DNA of 64,000 nt from positions 20,674,290-20,738,289 of the forward strand of contig JAVLUZ010000142.1 of the NCBI GenBank assembly GCA_036768485.1. Direction: 5' to 3'. The notes beneath the pieces were generated by a model. The model saw nothing but the letters and a program-made list of their open reading frames with translations, did no database searches and was not told the origin of the DNA. A program made the translations under genes and the position numbers. The DNA is from Mermis nigrescens (lineage: Eukaryota > Nematoda > Enoplea > Mermithida > Mermithidae). Of this stretch, positions 1-11,209 are shown one piece after another. Numbering within the stretch: position 1 is the stretch's first letter; the number at the start of each line of letters is the position of its first letter.

Positions 1-51
1 GCATAATTTGCGAGCAATTAGTTCAATACGTAAAAGCTCCTAAGCACTTAG

Positions 52-180
52 GCTGATGAACATGTAGAATGCGGCGCAAACAGCAGCAGTAGCAGTAGTG
101 AAGATTCAAATAATATTGAGTGTGATAATAGCAGCGATATAGAATTTATTGATGATTCAGACAATGAAACACCGGACTAA
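52..180 (+). CDS. Terminal coding exon of an unidentified gene (partial, acidic Ser-rich C-terminus)
   Basis: A 43-codon open stretch follows a good acceptor (CACTTAG at 45-51) and ends in TAA at 178-180, with a poly(A) signal 24 bases on. The 42 residues begin ADEHVECGANSSSSSSED and end FIDDSDNETPD. The piece is strongly acidic, with a run of six serines followed by Asp/Glu, as in casein-kinase-2-type tails of nuclear or chaperone proteins; that is composition only, not a family assignment. The rest of the gene lies left of the window. The frame is favoured because the other two frames are interrupted, the composition is protein-like, and acceptor, stop and poly(A) signal are properly ordered. 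The product is unknown. Confidence 0.6.
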   Translation, partial: ADEHVECGANSSSSSSEDSNNIECDNSSDIEFIDDSDNETPD

Positions 181-203
181 ATGTTTATTGTGATATAAAT
201 AGT

Positions 204-209
204 AATAAA
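204..209 (+). promoter_or_regulatory. Poly(A) signal AATAAA
   Basis: A canonical AATAAA hexamer 24 bases after the TAA of the exon at 52-180, consistent with this being the 3' end of a plus-strand transcript. Confidence 0.5.
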
Positions 210-1217
210 ACTTGATTTGAAAAGGCGCACCTAACTTTGCGCTTGTCATTTATAGTCATGGCCTCTAAATGCAAGCACCCCAGTCTAGAAACTTATATAA
301 TCAGAGTAATGTCCTGTTGATGCTCCATCTTTCGCCACTTAGTTGATTTCATAGATCCCTTTAGTCTTGGAGATAAAATCGATTAAAGTCAAAACTAAAA
401 AAACCCAGCGAATTCCATTTGGGAAGTAAGAAAACCATGGGAAAAAACCACCTCCAAAAATGTTATGCGAATTGTGTGGTTGGTTTGCAGCGTAAAATAG
501 TTAGTTGACCTCAAATGATCATATTTAAAAAAATTCATTTTTTACGATATTTCCGTTCATTTTATCATATTTATATAAAAATCAATAATTTTTTCTGAAT
601 TTTATCAAAATTTCTATAAATGTCAGAAATAAAGTCTTCAAGTGATAAAAACAACTCTAGGTAAGTCTCTTCTACATCCTCTGCAAGAAATCAGTACAAA
701 ATTATGCAACTTGATGGAAAGTAATTTTGTTGCCATGGCATTATATATATACTTAGCATTGGTCTTTTTTAGGTTACAGTGGGTTTTTTTAGGTTACAAT
801 CAAACTTTTTATGGCAGTTTTTGAGGTGATTCAAATTTTTTGCGAAAAATAAATATCAGGCATCATGTAAGGTGCTACGAGGCACATTCCTGCTAAGTTT
901 TGTAAAAATTGGCGCCGGTTTTTTAGGTTACAAGTGGTTTTTTTTAAGTTTGACTTTGAAGGTATACTGTAGCTATGTGGATGACATGGAACAACTGAAT
1001 TTTTTCCAGACATTTGTCTGCAGGGGAGCCGAACGTGAAAACAAAAGATTCCAGCAGATATGGATACGGGTAGAAATACTGACCCTCAAAAATGCTTTAA
1101 AAATTCATAAAAATGACAATTTTTAGGAACTTTTCGACAAATTTATATCTCAAGTTTCTGAATGATCCGGAAAGAGATCAGGGGTCACTTGTTATCACAC
1201 CTGGGCAATGCCCCATA
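210..1217. other. Intergenic, no gene seen
   Basis: AT-rich sequence with short open frames that have no protein character. The phrase GGTTTTTTTAGGTTACA recurs at about 771-800 and 920-935 and looks like degraded repeat. The last 25 bases (CACCTGGGCAATGCCCCAT) belong to a repeat that continues at 3775 beyond an inserted hAT element. Confidence 0.4.
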
Positions 1218-1779
1218 CAGTGATCGGACCGAGGCCTCGGCCTCGGCCTCGGCCTCGGCAAGCCTCGGCGTTTTTGGAGCCTCGGCCTCGGCGCCGAGGG
1301 CGAAGCTGAAAAGTGCCGAGGCGCCGAGGGTTAAAATCAAATTTAAATAAGTTTAATATGTCCGTTGAATATTAACTATTTAGAATGCATCTGCAGTACA
1401 AAGACTATTTTTTACCTATAGACTTTTCTTGTGGTTTTAGTCGCGTACCCAGTTACACAAAAATACATACAGCAAAGTGCCAATTTATTATTCATGTGAT
1501 GACTAAGTTTTTAATTCTCATTCTTGCTACATGGATCGGAAACACACATTCCCGAAGGGAGGGGTGAGGGGTGCAAGACTCAAGTCACTGTCAGACGATT
1601 TTTGGTGAAAACCTTTTGAATATTTTTGAACCTAATTTTTACTGTGGCAAAAGTGCAGCTAACTATTAAAATTTCCCGAAGTGATACAGTATTTTTGAAT
1701 GTAAGCAAGAATAAATAGACAAACTGTCACTATAAAACATGCATGTAACAGCTCAAAATTTTCGGGAGGGGCTCCTCGG

Positions 1780-1952
1780 CATACATATAACGGCTAGAAG
1801 TTTCGGGTGGGGGTTTAGCAACTCCGCAAATTTTCGCCAAAAATGGGGAGGGTGGGTCAAAATTTTCTGACGTTGGAGGGAAGGGTTAGGGGAGAACGTC
1901 CAACCTTGGGTGGGTGGGGAATTCCCCCAAAGCCCTTCCTGTTACACGTATG
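1780..1952 (+). repeat. TTACATG-family repeat copy
   Basis: Bounded by ATACATATAACGGCT and CCTGTTACACGTATG, near-inverted versions of CATACATGTAAC. The middle has the family's blocks (GGCCAAAAA, GGGTCAAAATTTTCTG, CCAACCTTGGGTGGG). Other copies are near 12440, 12614, 23165, 39770, 40485, 42920/46305, 49855 and 63925. Its overlapping open frames are not genes. Confidence 0.6.
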
Positions 1953-2616
1953 GTTTTCGGCCATTTTTATGGGAGAGGGCGTACATGATTACGAATTTTC
2001 GGCCGAAAATCGCAAAAACGCACCTAAAAATGGCCAATAAATGCAGGTTTTGCCAAAAATCAATTTCGGCTCGTGCATTTTTTGGAGCCATTTTTATACA
2101 ATGTTAAAATACTTTCTTGGACAAAGTGATATTAATTATATCGTTTTTCAAAATTTTTTACAAAATTTCGAAAAATTTTCGGCGCTTCGCGCAAAATATC
2201 GCTAATAAACTGTATTTAGATTGAAGCAGAGGCATTAAACACTCAAAAGTCAATTTTTGTGTAATCTAGGCATCTTTATGCAGATTTAAATTTCTTTTGT
2301 ATCCATTTATACTGTTTTTAAAAATTTTATGCAAAACAAGTACTATTTAATAACTCAGCACATTTAGCCGTTAAAAGATAAAATTGACTAATTTATCCTG
2401 ATGTTGCATTGGATTTCTAAGCACAGTAGGGCTAATTACAAGATTTAATTGGCATATTACAATATCTGTAATATTTCTGACTTTGTAGTACAAGTTGTTT
2501 TAGCTTTCTCACTCAAGTTTTATGTGTAAATTTCATCAAAAGCTCATTAAAATTTCAGCGCTTCGCGCCAAATAATCTTATGAACTATATCCAGGCCGAA
2601 TTATCACATTTAGGAC

Positions 2617-3005
2617 CACGGTTTTTTGTATTCGGCAAAGATTTTTCATAATGTACAGAGACTTTTCAGGACTATCTTTGTACATGCACAAAGATTTTTG
2701 GAGAGACAAAAACTGTAAAAAGGTGTAAAATTCCCGAAAATTTTCGGCGCATCAGTAATTGTCTGTCCTATATATCTTCAAAATAGTAGAATTTGCATTT
2801 AGAATGGAAAAAATGTCAAATATTCAGAGACCCAGGAATTAGCTAAGATACGCTACCGAAGGACGAAAACCCCTGTTTTACCACACTAAATCGCTACTGT
2901 ACCATACTATAATAGTACACAACAATTTGCATGTACAAAATGTTCAAAGACTTTTGGATACCATTTTTGTACATGTAAAAAGGTATCTTGCACAAAAAAA
3001 CACTG
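2617..3005 (-). mobile_element. GTAC MITE (hAT-like), short copy
   Basis: Ends are CACGGTTTTTTGTA and its inverted partner ACAAAAAAACACTG, flanked by a perfect 8-bp duplication TTTAGGAC (2609-2616, 3006-3013). The interior has the family's TTTGTACATG/ACAAAGA words and an AGTAGAATTTGCATTTAGAA block. Inserted inside the hAT element 1218-3774, so it is younger than that element. Confidence 0.85.
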
Positions 3006-3782
3006 TTTAGGACTGCATGCCGGTTGCAGGTCACACACTGGCAGTATGTGAAAATGTGTATGTTTAAAAATATATTTATATAAAATCTCTACAAAAATTT
3101 GTTCGCTCATACAAAGACACTATTTAATTTACTGGTCCCCCATTTTGGGATTTCACCCTTCCCTCAACTCTGGACCTTGGGAAACTATGATCGGAAAGTA
3201 CAGTGCAGTTTCTGTCATATTACCTACCACACTAGAATTGGATGACTGAAAAAGCGTGTTTAAACATGCATTACTGCAAAAGCGAGCACAATAATGGCTA
3301 CAGTTCCTTCTTTACTTAGCTTATTTCGTTTGTTCGTTTATTTCTTTGACACTGTTTTCTTATTTATGTATTGTAATAAAAGTTTTTAATTGCTTGTTCA
3401 GCCATATTTTTTAATAACTTTTCCAAGTCTTCAACGGCAACTTGTTAAAGTAAGTATGCTTTCATTCTGCTGACTTTATTCAATAAATCCTTCACGCATT
3501 TAATCTACTATTATTGAAAATGACATTAGATAAGATGTTCAATATTACGATTATTCTCTAGCTCATGTGCATACAAAATTTTCTAAGAGCACTATTTATG
3601 GGTATAGGTATATAAGCTTGACCCTCGGCATTACCCTCGGCCTCGGTCTGCTCGGCCTCGGCCTCGGCCTCGGCCTCGGCCTCCGGCCTCGGCCTCGGCC
3701 GAGGCAAGGGTTTTAAGGCGCCTCGGCCTCGGCCGAGGCCGAGGGTCCAAAAAGTACCCTCGGTCCGATCACTGGCCCCATA

Positions 3783-4160
3783 TCGGCCCATCACCAGGAC
3801 GGGCTGAACCAAAAGTTGGACAGGGCGAAGGGGTAACTTGGGCGGGGCTATGTTTTGTACAAGGAGAAAATTTTTGGAGATAATTTAAAGAAATGCTAGA
3901 TACAGTATATCATGATCAGTTTGCAAAACATGCACAGGAACCATCTTATTACACTGTTCGACACCTTTTTCATGGATGGACCCACCTTTTTTCAGCGACT
4001 GTCCCACTGATTAAGCTGAACGACCCACCTTTTTCAGGCACGGACCCACCTTTTTTCAGGGACAGACCCACCTTTTCAGGGTCTGGGGACCCACCCACCC
4101 TTTTGGCTGGAAGTTGGATGGGGCGAAACGTCAGCCATTGCCCAGGTATGCTTGTAATCC
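3783..4160 (+). repeat. GC-rich host repeats (ACGGGCTGAACC / GACCCACC types)
   Basis: Right half of the repeat split by the hAT element (GGACGGGCTGAACCAAAAGTTGGACAGG, 3795-3822 in part). It is followed after a gap by a block of GACCCACCTTTTT repeats (about 3978-4100) and another ATTGCCCAGGTATG terminus. Similar words occur at 15743-15830 and 29108-29205. No coding potential is visible. Confidence 0.45.
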
Positions 4161-4364
4161 TCAGGGCATAGCTTGTTCGCCAGTATAATATCATCAGTCA
4201 TCTCCTTTTGGTTATGGAAAAAAGGGGTGGTTTTTTAGGTCACAAATCGACTGGCTTTTTTAGAGGCCAGCACTATACTACTGAATGAAGCAGTCGCTCA
4301 TTATTTCTCTTCCTATGCGCCCCTTAAGTATGTGTCATGCAATAATATTTTCCTTGTCTGACTC

Positions 4365-4475
4365 CGGCCCCCGGCCCCGGCCGGCGCTGGGGTTTTTATT
4401 TCAGCCCTGGTACCGCCCCAGCCCCGGCCAACAAAAAGTCTCCCCGGTCGATCACTATTGCCAAGTTGAGGTTTT
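4365..4475 (+). repeat. GC-rich hAT-end fragment (CCCCGG array)
   Basis: A CCCCGGCC-rich array ending CCCCGGTCGATCACTATTG resembles the GATCG-plus-hexamer-array ends of the hAT elements at 1218, 3774, 8968 and 10135. It appears as an isolated end with no partner. Confidence 0.4.
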
Positions 4476-4639
4476 TCTCCCATTTTGGTTTTTTAGAGGC
4501 CGTTGGAGGCATTTTTTAAAGATTGAGGTTTTTTGCCTGCTTAACCATTAGTTGGGGGTTTTTCTGACAGTCTGAGGTGAAAATTAGGGTTTTTCGACAA
4601 GAGCACTTGGTGCAACCCTGGTTCAGGGTTGTCGTTCTG

Positions 4640-4985
4640 GACGAGCGTCGACTTGTCATGTTCCCAATGCTAAGCAGCTTCTAAGAACGCAATCTGTACA
4701 AAGCTCACGAATTTTTCTGCACACCTTTGAATTTCTATTGACCATAAATGTTTGCAAATAATGGGTAATCTTCTCATGGCGACAAACGCTTTGTAGCTCT
4801 TTGCTGTCATTAAGTTAAAATAATAACCAAACCAAAATAAATCGGCGCGAAGCGCCGAATTCCTTGGATTATTCTCGACAAATCATCGAAGAACAGCGCT
4901 ATGCAATCGCATAGCTCCATTTCAAAAATTAATTTTTTCGTGAGGGGGATTCCCCCTTCCCCGTGGCTACGCCATTACGCCATCC
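4640..4985 (+). repeat. GACAAACGC-family repeat with GGCGCGAAGCGCC
   Basis: Runs from ACTTGTCATGTTCCCAATGC to GTGGCTACGCCATTACG, with the exact palindrome GGCGCGAAGCGCC at about 4844-4856. A second copy spans about 7790-8815, interrupted by a LINE-derived insertion. Confidence 0.6.
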
Positions 4986-5258
4986 ATTGGACCACCGACC
5001 CGACATTTCAAGAAGTTAAGCACTTATTTACAAACATTACCCCTGCCGAAGCATCGAATTATCTTTTTTTGCCAGGGGTAATCCAAAAATTAATTTTTAA
5101 GTCTAAAAACTCTTAAAAACGGACAGGGGCCTTAAAATAACGTGTTTTTCGGGTTTTCACATCGTCCTGCACTATTTGAGCAATGAACAAATTTACTTTT
5201 TCATTTAAATTTTTTTACGGTTTTGACGGAAAAAATGTTTATTATGTGCTGGAGGAAG

Positions 5259-5826
5259 CAGTGTTTTTTGTGCAAGGTCCCTTTGTACGTAAACAAAGAT
5301 AGTCCCCAAAAGTCTTTGTACATTTTGTACATGCAAATTTTTGTGTACTATATAGTACAGTAGCGATTCTAGTGTGGTAAAAGAGGGTTTTCGATCTTTG
5401 GTAGTGTATTTTAGCAAATTTCTGGGTTTCTGACGCCAAAAATTACTAAAATTTGCCCCCAAAAAATTTGACATTTTTCTATTATGGTACAGTAGCGATT
5501 TTAGTGTGGTAAAAAGAGAGTTGTTCGATTTTTGGTAGTGTATTTCAGCTAATTTCTGGGTCTCTAAAGGCAAAAATCACTAAGATTTGTCTTAAAAACG
5601 GCGTGAAGCGTCAAAAATTTGACATTTTTCCTTTTGAAATGCAATTTTTGCCATAATAAATATATATAGATTACACAATTACTCATTTCGGCCGCCGTAA
5701 TTTTTGCGAATTTCACACCTTTTTTGCAATTTTTGTCTTCCCAAAAATCTTTGTACATGTACAAAGACGGTCCTAAAAAGTCTTTGTACATGGGTAAAAA
5801 TCTTTGCCGAGTACAAAAAAACATTG
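5259..5826 (+). mobile_element. GTAC MITE (hAT-like), 568 bp
   Basis: Starts CAGTGTTTTTTGTGCAAGG and ends GTACAAAAAAACATTG. The flanks GGAGGAAG (5251-5258) and GCTGGAAG (5827-5834) match at 6 of 8 positions, consistent with an eroded 8-bp duplication. The interior repeats the block ACAGTAGCGATTTTAGTGTG twice, as in the longer copies at 16235 and 48430. Confidence 0.75.
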
Positions 5827-5964
5827 GCTGGAAGCGCTAATTTTTTGACTTTTACTGCAATAAAACGATGGTAACTGCCAAAAGATAGAAGAAATTGGCG
5901 CAAAGACGCATAAGCTTAGCCAGGATTTTGGCTCGATCCAAAGATTTACAAATTTGTCGGAAAT

Positions 5965-6771
5965 TAGGGATGTGCCGTTTAACCGGAACCGGCTGGAACT
6001 GACCGTTTTTTGGAACCGGAACCAAGAACCGATCTTTTGATTTTCTAAGAACCGGGATCGGGACCGATTTCTTGATTTTCTAAAAACCGGAACCGGAACC
6101 GGGACCGATCTTTTTTGGAGTCGGTTATCGGTTTTTAAAAAGTAGAGTTAAAAATCGAACTTCATAAAATTTATTGAAGACATGAAGCAGCGATTCGAAC
6201 TTCTATTACCAAAAAGTGTTCAGATTAAAACTTAGTATGCAAATTTTGTTCCAGGTAAATTATATTTTAAAAATAACAGTTGTTCTGCTTTTTCGCCATG
6301 TTGCCTGTTTTTGAGAGGTTCGTAAATGATTCCAGCGCCACTGAACAGCTGTTCAAAAAATACACCAATTTACGAATTCTAATAAGCAAAGAACAGTGGA
6401 AACATAGTGTTCAATTGAACGAAAGATTGCACAGGCAAAGCCAGACATGATATAATATTTTATTCAGTAATTTATAGGTAAATTGTCAACTAGACGTAAA
6501 ACTTGTTTGAACGTGCAGTTGTCAGATTGAAACGACTTCCTGAATAATCCTTTCGATTAGTTCCCGTGAAGTCAGGCTATCAAGAACGTATATACATACT
6601 TTAACACAGGAACCGAGAACCGGAACCGACGGTTCTCTAGTTGAAGAACCGGAACCGGTGGTTCCAACTTACGCAAGAACCGGAACCGGAACCGAAGTTC
6701 TTGTTTTTCAAGTATTGGAACCGGAACTGGTACCGGAATTTTTTGAAAAACCTGGAATCGGAACATCCCTA
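5965..6771 (+). mobile_element. hAT-type element, 807 bp, with GGAACC hexamer ends
   Basis: Starts TAGGGATGTGCCGTTTAACC and ends GGAACATCCCTA, flanked by a perfect 8-bp duplication TCGGAAAT (5957-5964, 6772-6779). The terminal 150-200 bases on both sides are rich in CCGGAACC/GGAACC repeats. TAGGGATG ends with an 8-bp duplication are typical of hAT elements. No transposase frame; the open frame at 6572-6766 only reads the hexamer array. Confidence 0.88.
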
Positions 6772-6779
6772 TCGGAAAT

Positions 6780-7785
6780 GAATAATATGGGCTAGAATTA
6801 CGGAAGGAAGTATTGTAATGATGGAGAAAAAGAAAAAGGGCGCGGAAAGCTGTTTTAAAATTTAGGAAAACTTTTAAAAAATTTTATATTTTTTGCATGT
6901 TTTTTCGGTTTTACTTGATAAGATATACGAAAATCTAAGTTTCTGCTTCTATTATGCTTAGGCTTAGGCTAAGTTTATCTGAAAAGGTGTTTTAAGCTGC
7001 TTAGGTCGAGGTCGCTCCCGCTAAGGTCAATGTATAGATGCTTAGGTCGATGTATAGATGCTTAGGTCGACGTAAATTGGGTATCTACATGTGATTCTGC
7101 ATTCCGCTGTTTGAATCTTCGAATATAAGTCGAGATCTTTAACTCAAATGAAGAAAAATATAACAAAATTTTTTTTCTAATTTTGAAAAATCTTTAACAT
7201 GATTCCGCGCCTTTTTTAATCATCTGAGTTAAAGATTTCAACTTAAAACACCATGAAAACAGAGTTTTTGGTCAAAAATGAAAAATGTGTGAAATCTTGG
7301 AAAATCCCAGGATTTTTGCCAGGGAGGTTCGAAAATGTTTTTATATCACAAGTTCATTGAAACGTTAAAAATGCGTCCTAGACGTATAATGCCTTTTTTG
7401 GACTATTCACATCGTCATGCAAAAAACGCAAGAAAATTTTTTTTGAAAATTTTAACAATTAATGCAAGTTTTGCTACTCGGGTAGAACTTTAGATTGCAG
7501 AGAATGCAACGGAAAACTTCTTCGTGGGCTGGGGTCTGGGGTGGCGCGCTCAAGCGCCCCCAGTGGGGTCCAGGGCAGAGCCACGGAAAATTTGGCAAAA
7601 TTAAGCACTGAAATATTAAATTTTAATGTTGATATTTTCATAAAATCGTCCAAACCATGGTCCTTAATTCAGTTGATAAATAGATAAAATAGACTGGCGC
7701 GCAGTGCGGAAATTTTCTTATATTACCATGCCAGAATGACTGAATGACTGAAGAAATTCTTAACACGCATGAGGTGCGAATATTT
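6780..7785. other. Repeat-like AT-rich DNA, no gene seen
   Basis: Holds short direct repeats such as GCTTAGGTCGATGTATAGAT (two tandem copies near 7030-7065) and a GC-rich patch GGCGCGCTCAAGCGCCCCC near 7540. No protein-like frame or splice pattern. Confidence 0.35.
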
Positions 7786-8820
7786 TGTAGACTTGTCATG
7801 TTCCGTGTGCCAAGCAGCTTTTGAAAACGCAATCTGCACAAAGCGCACGAATTTTCTCCATACTTTTGAATTTCTATTGACTAGAAATGTTTCCAAAAAG
7901 GTACTTCATCTTCTCATAGCAACAAACGCTTTATAGTTCTTTGTTATTATATTTTTTATATTCTTTTTTCTTCGTCTTCACATATGTCTATGTCTCATGT
8001 ATCAAATTATTAACGCTTTATTGGTAGTAAAAAAATTTAAAGAAATAAATAAAAAACTAAATCGTTAAATTTGTGAACTTCGTTTTGATGAGTTCCTAAA
8101 GGGGCGTAAGTGAGCGCGATCCGCCTCTACGTCTCGCTTTATTATGCTATGCTGATAAACTTTCTTTCGTTCTTTCGACATTATCTTTCATTAAATCCTT
8201 TTTTAAATGTAATTTTTATTGCATTTTCTACGGTAGTAATTGGCTAATAAATATTATTATTATTATAATTATCTTGAATTGATGCAAATGAATTTTTTAT
8301 TTACAGTTCCAACATCAGTTGAGCTGAAAATCGTTATAAACTTACTTTAGCAGTTGTCCGAACCAATGCTCAAATTAATAACCTTTCCCAAAGATATTCA
8401 AAAATTTGGAACAAGTTACCTGATCATGTCATCGCTTCTCCTAACGTTGGTAGTTCAAAAAAGAGCTGCTAAACATTGATTTTACAATTTTATTGTTGGG
8501 GCATACCTACTTGTATCACACTCCGTGATCTGTATATCCTTTTGTTCAGTCACTCTTTTATCACATATTTCTGTTTTACCTAATTTTGTGTATTTTTTTT
8601 GGACAGTAAACATTTTCTTGTCTTGTCTCTCTCTTGTTTGTTGCCATTAAGTTAAAATAGTGGCCAGAACTAGAATAAATCGGCGCGAAGCGCCGAATTT
8701 CTAGGTTTATTCTCAACAAATCGTCGCATGACAGCATTATGCAACCGCATCGCTCCATTTCTAGAAATTCGAAATTTTTCCCAGGGGAGAATTCCCCCCT
8801 CCCCCTCCCTGCCTACGCCC
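7785..8820 (+). repeat. GACAAACGC-family repeat split by a LINE-derived insertion
   Basis: The left part (about 7785-7947) matches 4640-4810 and the right part (about 8636-8815) matches 4800-4985. About 690 bases of unrelated sequence separate them, at the point where the intact copy reads TTTGCTGTCATTAAG. The right part carries an exact GGCGCGAAGCGCC at about 8680-8692. The split shows the LINE sequence arrived after this repeat. Confidence 0.6.
7947..8636 (+). mobile_element. LINE retrotransposon 3' remnant
   Basis: At 8344-8460 a frame reads VRTNAQINNLSQRYSKIWN followed by KLPDHVI and then, after a +1 shift, FKKELLNIDF. This is the characteristic C-terminal end of many non-LTR reverse-transcriptase ORF2 proteins (an Arg-Thr motif, WNxLPxxI, then FKxxL before the stop). 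The segment before it has an AATAAATATTATTATTAT run, like a LINE 3' simple-repeat tail, so two remnants may be juxtaposed. There is no reverse-transcriptase core, so it is dead. The clade cannot be assigned. Confidence 0.6.
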
Positions 8821-9180
8821 CTGCGTCCAAACACTATAAAGGCTTATCCTTAGCCTAGATAACGGAATTAGTGTGAAGGTTTCTGTTATTGCTTGAGAAT
8901 TCTGATTAGTGTCGGACATGAGACAAGCTTGCCTCATTTATCTCAGGCTTAACCCATGTGCTGGCACTAGGGATCGACCGGAGGTCCATTTTTTTCCTCC
9001 GGGCCGGAGCCGCAGCTCCGGCCATCGTCACCTCCGGCTCCGGCCGGAGCCGGAGGTGACGATGTACCTATTTAAGCCGGAGGTGACGATGTACCTATTC
9101 CATAATGTACCTATTTAATCGAGCTATGCGAAAATCAAGAAGACTAACATGCAATAACGTTCTACTAGATCTCTCCTCAC

Positions 9181-9437
9181 CATAGGTGGGCAGCACCAAA
9201 ATTCTAGGGGGGGGGGGGTGAAAAATTTTTCAAAGATCAAAAAATGGTCTTAGAAGTGGTCGTATGGCGAAAAAAACACCATTTTTCGACGTTTCTCATC
9301 GAGCACAATCCAATGGCATCAAAAAATTGCTAAAAAAGCAAAAAAAAATTCAAAATTTGAATTCTGGGGAGTATTTTGATTTCTGAATGGGGGGTATTTC
9401 AACTTCTCGGGGGTGCATACCCCCAAGCCCATGTGTG
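9181..9437 (+). mobile_element. GTGGGC MITE, copy 1
   Basis: Starts CATAGGTGGGCAGC and ends GCCCATGTGTG, flanked by a perfect 8-bp duplication CTCCTCAC (9173-9180, 9438-9445). The family core follows (AAAATGGTCTTAGAAGTGGT, then AACACCATTTTTCGACG, then CCAATGGCATCAAAAAATTG). Two G-runs sit near the left end and in the TTCTGGGG/GGGTATTT block. Confidence 0.88.
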
Positions 9438-9739
9438 CTCCTCACCTATTACACATGTTCTCAAATGACTGGTCTGGCAGCGGCGGTTTGGGTAACCGAA
9501 AAAATCATTTAATTAGCATATTTCTATTTTTAGCTCCAATCTCACCGCTTTCTCGCTTGCCCTTATTGTCTGGATGCACTTATACTCGAAAAGTACCCAA
9601 ATAAACATAGCATAAAGAGCTTAGGAATGTGTCTGTATGTACTTATATCTACAATCTGTAATAGCTCAAAAAGCAAGTGAGCAGACTACGTCGCACCAAG
9701 TTTGTTATTCTGTCACTCGAAAGAGATTTTTATCCATTC

Positions 9740-9806
9740 AAAGACTTTTGGGGACCATCTTTGTACATGTACAAACGGACCTTGTACAAAAAAACACTTA
9801 ACGCGG
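9740..9806 (-). repeat. Solo GTAC-MITE end
   Basis: Reverse-oriented terminal part of the GTAC MITE (GGGGACCATCTTTGTACATG to TTGTACAAAAAAACACTT) with no partner end nearby; truncated. Confidence 0.55.
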
Positions 9807-11021
9807 ACTCGGCTCGCTTTGCAATCTGAAATTTTCTCGTTCATTATTAAGCAAAATATATGATATAATATTTCACCAATGGTGCATTCACAATGCCACA
9901 TTAGTGTTCACATTCACAACTTCACTTATTAAACCTGTGTTTGTACAAATTCACAAAATAGGCAATCTGACTGCTAAGCTTCAAAAGAAAAGAAGAGCGT
10001 TAAAGCATTGAATGATTCGGTTCAAAAAACCTCCGGCCTCCGGCCCCTTTTTATACCTCCGGCCGCCGGAGGCCGGAGGACCAAAAAATGGCCGGAGGAG
10101 CCGGAGGCCGGAGCCGGAGCTCCGGTCGATCCCTAGCTGGCACCAATGTGAATGCTAATGACTAAGCCTAAGCATTTATTATTAATATTACTATTATGAT
10201 ATCATTGCTACATTTATGGTTTATTTATTAATTTTATAGTCCATCTCGAAATAAATAGCCTAAATCGGATGACGTATAAATTTTGTTCTATTCTGTCAGA
10301 TTTTATAAATGAAATTCGATGATCTGTTAAGTCTGAACAGACGGAATGCATAAAATTAATAAAAATATCAGCTTAAGAAGGAAGCGAGATTCGATGCTGT
10401 GATCGCAGTTCTTGGTGTCCTGGCCTAAAATCATATATAAATATTGTTTCGTAATTCACAATTGTAAAGAATTTCTTGAAAATCAAGCTTTTGCTGTCGG
10501 GAATATTTATCGCATCAGCCACAATCTTGGCAAGAATACGATGTTTAAAATTTGTACATCCATGATTTATATGGCTTAGTACAGCTGGAAGTCACGACTA
10601 ATGACTAATGCGGAATAGAAAATGTAGAATCCGGAGTCTTAAATTCAAGAATTGCAATGTATATAATCAATAGATAAATTAACAGTTTTTACTTAAAATT
10701 AATGAACTTTTAAAGTGAAAATTGGAACAAAAATAATGTTGAACATGAAAATACATGCTTTATACTGAAATTCTTATACTTTGTTTGGCTTTTCAGCGGA
10801 ACTTTACCATAAATAAAATAACGAGCGCGTAGCATCACAAAAAATTTCTATTTTTCTAAAAACTAACATCACTCATTAATTGTGAGCTTAGATTCCAAGA
10901 GATCTAGGTCTTATATTTCAAACTTTAAAATTGCCTCGCAATTCTTTATCTCCCCGGAAATCAGTCATGAAGTTTTGAAAATCTGAAGACAGTTGCACAT
11001 TTATGATTTATTGCAAATGAT

Positions 11022-11209
11022 CAGGCACGTAGCTGTGGGGGGAATGGCGGGGGAGTTAAGACCCCTGGAAATTCAGAAAAACCCGAAAAATAAGACTTTT
11101 TATTTTGTACCATTTTTTGGCCTTTTTGGGCTTAGTCCCCCCAAAATTTTTGGTGGTCCCCCGAAATTGGTGTTGGTCCCCCAAAATAGGACGGCCAGCT
11201 ACGTGCCTG
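11022..11209 (+). mobile_element. CAGGCACGTAGCTG MITE, 188 bp
   Basis: Ends CAGGCACGTAGCTG and CAGCTACGTGCCTG are perfect 14-base inverted repeats, flanked by a perfect 8-bp duplication CAAATGAT (11014-11021, 11210-11217). The interior is rich in GGTCCCCCAAAAT. A second copy is at 62528-62690. The 8-bp duplication and CAGG termini point to a hAT-derived MITE. The open frame across it is not a gene. Confidence 0.9.

Larger units (their letters stand above)
1218..3774 (+). mobile_element. hAT-type DNA element, 2557 bp, with CCTCGG hexamer ends
   Basis: The ends are inverted copies of CAGTGATCGGACCGAGG (1218-1234, and reversed at 3758-3774). They are flanked by a perfect 8-bp duplication GCCCCATA at 1210-1217 and 3775-3782, the hAT superfamily signature. 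Just inside each end lies an array of CCTCGG hexamers (about 1231-1330 and 3633-3755). The interior has no transposase frame and carries nested repeats: a GTAC MITE at 2617-3005 and a TTACATG-family copy near 1780-1952. It is inserted in a GC-rich host repeat whose halves are at about 1193-1217 and 3783-3855. Non-autonomous or decayed; hAT is inferred from target-duplication length and CAGTG termini. Confidence 0.85.
8968..10135 (+). mobile_element. hAT-type element, 1168 bp, with CCGGAG hexamer ends
   Basis: Starts TAGGGATCGACCGGAG and ends CTCCGGTCGATCCCTA, a 16-base inverted repeat, flanked by a perfect 8-bp duplication GCTGGCAC (8960-8967, 10136-10143). The subterminal zones (8975-9065, 10030-10125) are arrays of CTCCGG/CCGGAG. 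The interior holds a nested GTGGGC MITE (9181-9437) and a GTAC-MITE end fragment (about 9740-9806). No transposase frame. Confidence 0.9.

Noticed and set aside
1162..1350. Frame with Ala-Ser repeats, and its counterpart at 3558-3812
   Set aside because: Both are the CCTCGG subterminal arrays of the hAT element 1218-3774 translated.
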